A DNA stretch of 41,206 nucleotides. Source: Betaproteobacteria bacterium (GTDB taxonomy: Bacteria; Pseudomonadota; Gammaproteobacteria; Burkholderiales; UBA6910). This document shows positions 35,747-41,206 of the stretch, piece after piece; position 1 is the first letter of the stretch, and every line of letters begins with the position of its first letter. The notes below the pieces were generated by a model, which did no database searches, was not told the DNA's origin, and worked only from the letters and a program-made list of their open reading frames with translations. The translations under genes were made by a program, and so were the position numbers. Location: positions 1-41,206 of the forward strand of contig JACPEG010000011.1 of assembly GCA_016183615.1 (NCBI GenBank). Reading direction: 5' to 3'.

Positions 35747-35779
35747 GGCCTTGTGTGCTCCAAACGGGATCCCGGATCA

Positions 35780-35810
35780 CTCTAAACCCCGTACCGCGGT
35801 ACGAGGTCAA
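35780..35810 (-). promoter_or_regulatory. mer-type promoter/operator for merTP
   Basis: TTGACC (35805-35810), a 19-base spacer and TTAGAG (35780-35785) on the minus strand, with the perfect palindrome CGTACCGCGGTACG (35790-35803). It shares half-sites and layout with the promoter at 5774-5804. There is no merR beside it; the intact MerR 2.2 kb away must act on it. Confidence 0.86.
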
Positions 35811-35811
35811 G

Positions 35812-35985
35812 CGGGCGGCGCTGGCCGGCGAGAACCGCTACCGCATCTGGATGGTCTATCTGGCTGGCTGCGCCCACGCTTTCGAGTAGGGTTGGGTTTC
35901 GGTGCACCAGGTACTCGCTTCGAAGCCCGGCGGGGACTCCGCCGGCGCATTGCCCTGGACCCGCGAATACATGTATGTGTCTCCG
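35812..35985 (+). pseudogene. 3' relic of a second cyclopropane-fatty-acid synthase gene
   Basis: The plus strand reads in one frame NRYRIWMVYLAGCAHAFE, a TAG (35887-35889), then GWVSVHQVLASKPGG and WTREYMYVSPE. This matches the last 60 residues of the complete enzyme at 12261-13541 (RYRVWLVYLAGCAYAFEQGW...). The in-frame stop lies where the complete gene has a Gln codon (CAG to TAG). Nothing of the gene remains upstream, where the mer promoter begins at once. The mer block has therefore replaced or interrupted the gene. Confidence 0.82.
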
Positions 35986-35995
35986 GAGGGAGCCG

Positions 35996-36685
35996 CTACG
36001 CCATCCCGACGATCCCGGGCAAGGCGGCCAGCGTCGCGATTTCCCCGTCGGGGCGCTCGGGAATGCGCTCGGGCGCCTGGCCGAAGCGGTTGCACCAGAG
36101 GACCCGGAAGCCGAAGGTCTTCGCCGCGTGGGCGTCCCAGGCGTTCGACGACAGGAAACACATGTCACCCGGCGCAAGCCCGAACCGCTGCGCCGGGAGG
36201 CGATAGACGCTGGGATGGGGCTTGAACACGCCCACCTCCTCCACCGACAGGATGGCGTCCAGCAGATCGGCGATGCCGGAATTTTCCGCCGCCGCCGCGA
36301 GCATCGCCGGCGCGCCGTTTGAAAGTATCGCGAGCTTCATGCCGCCGGCCTTGAGCCGGGTGAGCGTGTCCTTCACTTCACGGTACGCGCTGAGCTTCAG
36401 GTAAAGGCCCATCAGCCGCTCGCGCAGCGCCGGATCCTCCAGATTCAGGCTGGCCAGGGCGTAATCGAGGGCGTCGCCGGTAACCTGCCAGAAATCCGCG
36501 TGCCGCCCCATCAGGCCCCGCAGCCAGGTGTATTGCAGCTGCTTGCTGCGCCACAGGTCGGCCAGCGGCTGCCATTTTTCGCCCAGCGCGTCCTTCGCCT
36601 GCGCCGCGGCGCTGTTGACGTCGAACAACGTGCCGTAGGCGTCGAACACGCAGGCGCGAATGCCGGAAAGCTTCAGATCGGACAT
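35996..36685 (-). CDS. Type II haloacid dehalogenase (HAD superfamily)
   Basis: A 229-residue HAD hydrolase matching (S)-2-haloacid dehalogenase: nucleophile D15 in CVFDAYGTLFD, motif II ILSNGAP, Lys in VFKPHPSVY and motif IV SSNAWDAHAAKTFGF. All catalytic positions seen in type II dehalogenases appear present. It would release halide from short 2-halo acids, but many relatives with this motif set act on other substrates. No permease lies next to it. It ends 10 bases from the cfa relic. Confidence 0.9.
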   Translation of the reverse strand: MSDLKLSGIRACVFDAYGTLFDVNSAAAQAKDALGEKWQPLADLWRSKQLQYTWLRGLMGRHADFWQVTGDALDYALASLNLEDPALRERLMGLYLKLSAYREVKDTLTRLKAGGMKLAILSNGAPAMLAAAAENSGIADLLDAILSVEEVGVFKPHPSVYRLPAQRFGLAPGDMCFLSSNAWDAHAAKTFGFRVLWCNRFGQAPERIPERPDGEIATLAALPGIVGMA

Positions 36686-36714
36686 GGTTTCCTCCCCAAT
36701 GAATGAATGGTCGC

Positions 36715-36996
36715 TCAGGATACGATTTCGACGCCCTTCCAGAACGCGATGCGGTCCCGGATTTTCGCGGCCGCTTCCGTGGGCTCCGGATAGTACCAGG
36801 CCGCATCGCGGTTGACCTCGCTGTCCACCACGACGTCGTAGTAGCTGGCGATGCCCTTCCAGGAACAGCGGGTATGGGTGCTGCTGTCCCGGAAATGCTC
36901 GGGGCGGATCGCCTCCCGGGGAAAGTAATGGTTGTCCTCGACCACCACTGTCTGGTCGCTCTCGGCGAGCGTCACGCCGCGCCAGATCGCTTTCAT
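36715..36996 (-). CDS. DUF427-family protein
   Basis: A 93-residue soluble protein that fits DUF427 in full: MKAIWRGVTLAES at the start, then the core THTRCSWKGIASYYDVVVDS and the end WYYPEPTEAAAKIRDRIAFW. These small beta-rich proteins have no settled function. It is 29 bases upstream of the dehalogenase gene on the same strand, so the two are probably co-transcribed. Confidence 0.9.
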   Translation of the reverse strand: MKAIWRGVTLAESDQTVVVEDNHYFPREAIRPEHFRDSSTHTRCSWKGIASYYDVVVDSEVNRDAAWYYPEPTEAAAKIRDRIAFWKGVEIVS

Positions 36997-37035
36997 GGGC
37001 CGTTGCTCCTCTCTAAAACGATTTCATCTGCGGTC

Positions 37036-37216
37036 GACTGCTCTTTTCCGAATCAACCGAAAACCCTCAGTTCAACCACGGGAGACACGGGGAAATCCAA
37101 AGCGTTGTCGATGCTTCGTGACTCACCCAACCGGTGACGCCTGCACTTTCTCCACTCGGTTGTATCCGCTTGCTTTTCCCCGTGTCCCCCGTGGTTGACT
37201 GCTTTTTCCTGGATCA
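37036..37216. repeat. Intergenic inverted repeat flanked by short direct repeats
   Basis: An inverted repeat of 23 bases with one mismatch has arms at 37073-37095 (CAACCACGGGAGACACGGGG...) and 37175-37197. They enclose about 80 bases without an ORF. Imperfect direct repeats, GACTGCTCTTTTCCGAATCA (37036-37055) and GACTGCTTTTTCCTGGATCA (37197-37216), flank the structure. A fragment of the same motif (TTTCCCCGTGTTTCC) recurs at 40142-40156. It looks like a small non-coding repeat element and could also act as a bidirectional transcription end between DUF427 and the next gene. Confidence 0.6.
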
Positions 37217-37236
37217 GTCGGGTCAGGCGCTTCGGA

Positions 37237-37773
37237 TTACAGGCTCGGCGCGCGGGGGAAGTCCACGTCGGTCTGGTTGACGCGGTTGAAAAGCGTGGTG
37301 AACACCGTCTGGGCGATCACCATGACGATCTCGGTAATCTGCCCGTCGTTGAACCCTGCCGCGCGGATCGCCGTCACATCCTCATCCGAAAGGCGCCCTG
37401 CCGGCTGGATCGCGGTATTCACGAATCTGACCAGCGCCGAAAGCTTCGGACTGCCGATGATTCCCCGCCGGATGGCGATGGTGTCAGCCTCGGAAAGGCC
37501 CGCTTTCTTGCCCACCATGGTGTGGGCGGCGAGACAATAGTTGCACCCGTAGATCTGGGCCACAATCAGCTTGATGGCCTCCGTTTCGGCCCCGGTGAGC
37601 CCGCCTTCCCGCAATTTGGCGCCCATCCCCAGCAGAATGTCCAGGGCAGCGGGGCTGTTGGCCACCCCCTGATAGATGTTGGGGACGACGCCGATGGCCG
37701 TCTTGAGTCCGTCGAAAAGTTCCCGCACCCGTCCGTTGGCTTGCTCCACCGCTACCACGTTCAATCTCGGCAT
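37237..37773 (-). CDS. AhpD/carboxymuconolactone-decarboxylase-family protein
   Basis: A 178-residue helical protein with the peroxidase-like motif CNYCLAAHT (CXXCXXXH) near residue 77, followed by KKAGLSEADTIAIRRG and ITEIVMVIAQTVFTTLFNRV. These proteins are peroxiredoxin-type alkylhydroperoxidases or relatives without known substrate. It is divergent from the AraC-family regulator at 37905, with about 130 bases between them, so that regulator probably controls it. Confidence 0.9.
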   Translation of the reverse strand: MPRLNVVAVEQANGRVRELFDGLKTAIGVVPNIYQGVANSPAALDILLGMGAKLREGGLTGAETEAIKLIVAQIYGCNYCLAAHTMVGKKAGLSEADTIAIRRGIIGSPKLSALVRFVNTAIQPAGRLSDEDVTAIRAAGFNDGQITEIVMVIAQTVFTTLFNRVNQTDVDFPRAPSL

Positions 37774-37904
37774 CTGATTTCTCCACGAAAGTTGAGGGTC
37801 CCGCCCACTCGCGGCGGGAGCTGGGGTAGACTTTAGTCCAGATCGTCAGGATCAACTATGCCAAATGATCCACAAAATATGTCCGATAGTCCTATATTGT
37901 TGGA

Positions 37905-38834
37905 ATGGACGTACTGAGCGACATCTTGAGTTCGCTGCACCTGAAAGGCGGCGTCTATTTCCGCTGCGATTTCTCGGCGCCGTGGGGAATGGAAATCAAG
38001 CCGACACCGGTGGCCGAATTCCACTTGATCACCCGCGGCCAGTGTTGGCTGCGGGTCCCGTCGCGCCCGACCCCCATCCCTCTGCACAGCGGCGATGTCG
38101 TGGTGTTTCCCCATGGCGACGCCCATACGCTGCTCGACGCGCCGGGCAGCGAGGCGGTTCCTGCCGAGAAGATCGTCGCCGGCCAGAATCTGGACCACTA
38201 CGGCCCGGTCGTGTACGGCGGCGATGGCCTTCCCGCCGGCATTCTGTGCGGCTACTTCGAGTTCGACCGCGAAGCGCGGCACCCACTCATCGCCGCGCTG
38301 CCGCCGGTGATCCACATCCGGGGCACGGATACCCACGACTTCGCCTGGCTGCAAACTGCCATCACTTTCATTGCCCAGGAGACCCGGGAGCCGCGGCCGG
38401 GCGGCGACGCGGTGGTAAACCGCCTCGCCGAAGTGCTGTTCATCCAGATTCTGCGCGTCCATATCGAACGGGCCGAAATGCCGCTCGGCCTCCTGGCCGC
38501 CATCGCCGATAAACAGATCGGGGCCGCGCTGGCCCACCTGCACAACGCGCCGGAAAAACCCTGGTCGGTGGCCTCTCTCGCCAACCGCGTCGCCATGTCG
38601 CGCTCGGCGTTCGCAGCCCGCTTCGCCCGGCTCGTGGGCCAGTCGCCCATGGATTACCTCGCCCGCCGGCGAATGGACAAGGCCCGGGAACTGCTGGAAG
38701 TCCACCGCATGAGCGTCGCCGCGGTCGCCGAGAAGGTGGGCTACCGCTCCGAGGCCGCCTTCGGCAAGGCATTCAAGAAAATCGTCGGGACCGGCCCCGG
38801 CGCTTTCCGGCGCAAGCCCTCGCCCCAGGCATAG
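37905..38834 (+). CDS. AraC-family regulator with N-terminal cupin domain
   Basis: A 309-residue regulator: residues 1-180 form a cupin-type sensor domain (FHLITRGQCWLRVP, then LHSGDVVVFPHGDAH) and residues 205-309 hold two AraC helix-turn-helix units (WSVASLANRVAMSRSAFAARFARLVGQ in two parts, then SVAAVAEKVGYRSEAAFGKAF). A TATATT box at 37891-37896 just before the start suggests its own promoter. It is divergent from the AhpD-like gene. Ligand unknown. Confidence 0.92.
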   Translation: MDVLSDILSSLHLKGGVYFRCDFSAPWGMEIKPTPVAEFHLITRGQCWLRVPSRPTPIPLHSGDVVVFPHGDAHTLLDAPGSEAVPAEKIVAGQNLDHYGPVVYGGDGLPAGILCGYFEFDREARHPLIAALPPVIHIRGTDTHDFAWLQTAITFIAQETREPRPGGDAVVNRLAEVLFIQILRVHIERAEMPLGLLAAIADKQIGAALAHLHNAPEKPWSVASLANRVAMSRSAFAARFARLVGQSPMDYLARRRMDKARELLEVHRMSVAAVAEKVGYRSEAAFGKAFKKIVGTGPGAFRRKPSPQA

Positions 38835-39072
38835 CCGTTGCGCCGCCCGCCCTCTGGGCATCCCGGGGCCGGGCGCACCCCAATCTCGAATATCCACACC
38901 GTGTTGTAAGGAACCCGGGGCGCCCGCGACGAAGGTCCTGCGCTCGCGATAACCATCGCGAATGCACCTCTTCCCGGGGAATTGCAAGCGGGCGTCCCGG
39001 CTCGCATCGGTGGCCGCCCGTTCGTAATCAAAAAGACGCAGTAACCCCACCCATAAAAGGAAAACATCACCC

Positions 39073-40128
39073 ATGAAGCTCGCACTTTCCCTGGCCGGAG
39101 CAGCGTTGCTTGCTACCGGCTGCGCCACGGTCTCGACCCCACCGGCTGCCATTCCCATTGCGCCCGCTCCGATCAGCTTCGACGGCCACGTGGCCGGGCA
39201 GGCCACCGACCTGGTCTTCATGCTGGAAAAGAATGCCGACCCCGGGGTACCGGGATTCGCTTTGGCCAAGGATGACCGCCTCATGGTGGTCCTGCCCAAG
39301 GACTTCAAGCGCAACGACGGCTCGCAGATCCGCGAGGACTCGGACTTCAATCTGGTGCTGACCCGGGGATGGCCCCAGGCCGCGGTGCGCCAGAAGGACC
39401 AGTACCGGATCGTCTACGACGCGAAGGCGAACGCAATCGGCGTCCACGCGAGGGTGGACGTCAGACCCGAGGGGCCCAACGCCCCGGGCATCAAGGTCAT
39501 TCACCTGCGCGGCAACACCTTCCTCAACCCGCTGCCGGGGGAATACCCGGTCGAGATCCGGCACGAAGGCGCCGACGGAAAGCTCAAGCAGTCCTGGTCC
39601 GGCAAGGCGAACATTCTGTTCGAGCCGCCCGCGGCACGCCTCGCGCCGACCAATTTCCATCTGCCGCCGGGAACCAACTCGGACTTCCAGACGACCGCCG
39701 TCGCCACGGACGCGCCGCACCTGCTGGCCCTGTTGCTCTGGGGCGAGGCGGGCAGCCCGCTCAACAAGGTGGGCATCGCGCCCCGCAACCTCCAGCGCTT
39801 TCCCAAGTACACCGGCGGCCTGCTGGTGCAGGACACCAATGGCGACAAGGTGCTGGACCCCAACACCGACAAGGTGGTGGGCGGCATCATCGACAGCGCC
39901 CCCGAGGGCGCCAAGGGCCAGTCCGCAACGGCCCCCCTGGGGCGTGACGGCAAACCGATCCTGTCCGGGGAGGTGCTGCGGGACGCCAAGTACCCGGGAG
40001 GCGGCGGCAAACCCAACCCCGGCCTGCTCCTCATCCGCTTCCGCGCCGGCGACAAGCCCGGACTGTACCGCCCGACGGTGGAACTCATTGGCGGCAACAG
40101 CTACCAATTCACCATCGAGGCTCGGTAG
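39073..40128 (+). CDS. Hypothetical lipoprotein, 351 aa
   Basis: Residues 1-17 form a lipoprotein signal with the lipobox LLATGC (Cys17), so the protein should be anchored in the outer or inner membrane facing the periplasm. The mature part is beta-rich (FKRNDGSQIREDSDFNLVLT, then FLNPLPGEYPVEIRHEG) and contains an acidic loop DTNGDKVLDPNTDK that resembles a dockerin/EF-hand calcium-binding stretch. The family is not recognised. The 238 bases before it (38835-39072) show no gene. A strong terminator follows. Confidence 0.8.
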   Translation: MKLALSLAGAALLATGCATVSTPPAAIPIAPAPISFDGHVAGQATDLVFMLEKNADPGVPGFALAKDDRLMVVLPKDFKRNDGSQIREDSDFNLVLTRGWPQAAVRQKDQYRIVYDAKANAIGVHARVDVRPEGPNAPGIKVIHLRGNTFLNPLPGEYPVEIRHEGADGKLKQSWSGKANILFEPPAARLAPTNFHLPPGTNSDFQTTAVATDAPHLLALLLWGEAGSPLNKVGIAPRNLQRFPKYTGGLLVQDTNGDKVLDPNTDKVVGGIIDSAPEGAKGQSATAPLGRDGKPILSGEVLRDAKYPGGGGKPNPGLLLIRFRAGDKPGLYRPTVELIGGNSYQFTIEAR

Positions 40129-40167
40129 CACGATCTGCTTATTTCCCCGTGTTTCCTCCAAGGGTTG

Positions 40168-40199
40168 CCCGGCGCGCGAGACGCGCGCCGGGTTTTTTT
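40168..40199 (+). terminator. Rho-independent terminator
   Basis: A perfect 11-base-pair GC stem (CCCGGCGCGCG, 40168-40178, with CGCGCGCCGGG, 40182-40192), a three-base loop AGA and seven T residues (40193-40199). It ends the transcript of the lipoprotein gene. On the other strand there is no T-run, so the convergent gene at 40217 is not ended by it in the same way. Confidence 0.95.
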
Positions 40200-40216
40200 C
40201 GCCCGGAGGTCGCGTT

Positions 40217-40918
40217 CTACGCCTGTTTCGCGGCCACCCGGCTTCGCGCCAGGATGTCCGCGAGATCCTGCAGGTGCCGCGTCACGTAGGTCGGCGTGAA
40301 ACCGATCGGCAGTGCCGGTTGCCGCTGGCGGTTGGTCCACGCGGTCTTCAGCCCGACCCCGTCGGCGGCGTAGGCTTCCCAGAAATGCCCCGTCACCCAC
40401 AGGATGTTCTCCCTGGCGCAGCCGGCGCGCTCGATGCCGAGGCGGAACACCTTGGGCGAAGGCTTGAATGCCTTCACCTCCTCGCCAGAGCTGATGATCT
40501 CGTCGATGTAGGGCAGGGTCCCCGCAAAGCGGCTGTGGTCCTCGATCATCTTCCTGGTGGGATTGGCAACGATCTTGATGGTGAGCCCCAGGCCCTTGAG
40601 CTTCTTCAGCGCGCCGACCACGTCGGGGTAGGCCCGGAGCTTGTGGTACTGCGAGACGATGTCCTGGATCGCGGACTCCGGCAGCTCCACGTGGTTATAC
40701 GCCAGCGCCCAGCGCAGGCAGGCCTCGTTCAGGCCCGGGTGCTGGACGAAGCGCTCGCCCAGCGTGGTGTAGAACATGGCCCATTTGTGCTGGAACCGCC
40801 AGTCCTCGGAAATCTTCTGCGCCGTGTGGGACTCGAACACGTGCGGCTCGATCACGTCGGCGATGGAGTAGTTATCGACCAGGGTTCCCCAGGTGTCGAA
40901 CAACAGCGTCGTAATCAT
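40217..40918 (-). CDS. Atypical haloacid-dehalogenase-like hydrolase
   Basis: A 233-residue HAD protein with nucleophile D8 in LLFDTWGTLVD and Lys in AFKPSPKVF, aligned with type II haloacid dehalogenases. Motif II reads IVANPTRKM where SN(G) is usual, and motif IV reads VTGHFWEAYAAD where S-N-x-W-D-x-x-A is usual, so the Ser and Asp are replaced by Ala and Glu. The active site is probably altered or serves a different substrate. It is a distant paralogue of the gene at 35996-36685. Confidence 0.85.
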   Translation of the reverse strand: MITTLLFDTWGTLVDNYSIADVIEPHVFESHTAQKISEDWRFQHKWAMFYTTLGERFVQHPGLNEACLRWALAYNHVELPESAIQDIVSQYHKLRAYPDVVGALKKLKGLGLTIKIVANPTRKMIEDHSRFAGTLPYIDEIISSGEEVKAFKPSPKVFRLGIERAGCARENILWVTGHFWEAYAADGVGLKTAWTNRQRQPALPIGFTPTYVTRHLQDLADILARSRVAAKQA

Positions 40919-41059
40919 GGCGTCTCCTATCAGTTTTCCGGAACGATCCGGATCGGATTCCGCCTCAATGATGGCCCCGGCGCCCCGGGGAAATCTATCA
41001 ATTAGTTGACATCCGGGCGGCTACAGCAAGCGCGGGGGGCTGCGAGTGGAAATCCACGA

Positions 41060-41206
41060 TCACGCTTTCCAACCCACGATCTCCTTGAACCGCTTGAGCT
41101 CCTCTTCCTTCATGAACACCGTGTGCTCCGGCCCCGGGTAGGCCCGGCCCTTCACGTCGCCGATGTAGTCGCGGTAGACCTTCTCCAGCACCGGCACCAT
41201 GTCGAA
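41060..41206 (-). CDS. C-terminus of a PanB-like protein (cut by window edge)
   Basis: The minus strand has 48 codons before the TGA at 41060-41062: FDMVPVLEKVYRDYIGDVKG, then RAYPGPEHTVFMKEEELKRF and a short end. The segment VKGRAYPGPEHTV is like the end of 3-methyl-2-oxobutanoate hydroxymethyltransferase (PanB, VKxGxFPGPEHSF), with an extra 15-residue tail. PanB makes ketopantoate for pantothenate. A related phosphoenolpyruvate-mutase-type enzyme is also possible. Confidence 0.5.
   Translation of the reverse strand, partial: FDMVPVLEKVYRDYIGDVKGRAYPGPEHTVFMKEEELKRFKEIVGWKA

Overview
The window is gene-dense, high-GC DNA that looks like the accessory part of a pseudomonadotal chromosome. 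Betaproteobacteria seem most likely, perhaps a sulfur- or metal-oxidising chemolithotroph. This guess rests on codon and GC character, a Tn21/Tn501-style mer module, an MlaC homologue, 3-hydroxybutyrate dehydrogenase beside a patatin, and many c-type haem and thiol proteins. No transposase, integrase, tRNA, rRNA or CRISPR array was seen, so any mobility is inferred from truncated genes only.

Left mercury region (1.5-8.8 kb). A minus-strand unit starts at a mer-type promoter (5774-5804) and reads a 5'-truncated merP, a complete merA, a small merC/merT-like membrane gene, a DUF302 gene and a pentahaem cytochrome c. A frameshifted merR (5845-6034) stands divergent to a second complete merA followed by merD, merE and an internally deleted urf2. 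To the left lies an mlaC-like gene with its own leader: a promoter, a perfect ribosome binding site, an 18-codon ORF ending in Cys-Cys-Gly-Gly-Ser, and a strong hairpin.

Middle region (8.9-21.1 kb, plus strand). A PiT-type permease, an ArsS-type radical SAM protein and an ArsM-like methyltransferase form a tight unit suggesting organoarsenic (arsenosugar) chemistry. Next come a cyclopropane-fatty-acid synthase with a DedA protein, an AhpD-like protein, bdhA with a coupled patatin, a membrane sensor with a periplasmic CXXCH haem site and HAMP domain, a TVP38/TMEM64 protein, a YeeE/YedE thiosulfate-type transporter and two small unknown genes.

Metal operon (32.98 to 21.13 kb, minus strand). 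One MerR-type promoter (TTGACC, 19-bp spacer, dyad ACCCT...AGGGT) precedes an unbroken series of about 14 closely spaced or overlapping genes: HMA metallochaperone, P1B-type ATPase with an unusual YPC motif, anchored unknown protein, periplasmic HMA protein, outer-membrane protein, NHL-repeat protein, two MacB/FtsX-type permeases with their ATPase, a 59-residue unknown, a divalent-metal-type MerR regulator, a small thioredoxin, a CcdA-like protein lacking one expected cysteine, and a MerA/lipoamide-dehydrogenase-like flavoprotein. I regard this as the best candidate for an undescribed system: a metal handling and export machine with its own thiol-redox branch.

Right mercury region (33.1-36.0 kb). 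An intact merR is divergent to merF and a merA pseudogene (frameshift plus loss of the central domain). Convergent to these are merP and merT under another mer promoter. A relic of a second cyclopropane synthase lies against that promoter. The only intact Hg-type MerR in the window is here and could act in trans on all four mer promoters.

Right end (36-41.2 kb). Two haloacid-dehalogenase-like proteins, DUF427, an AhpD-like protein divergent to an AraC-type regulator, an unknown lipoprotein with a textbook terminator, and the end of a PanB-like gene.
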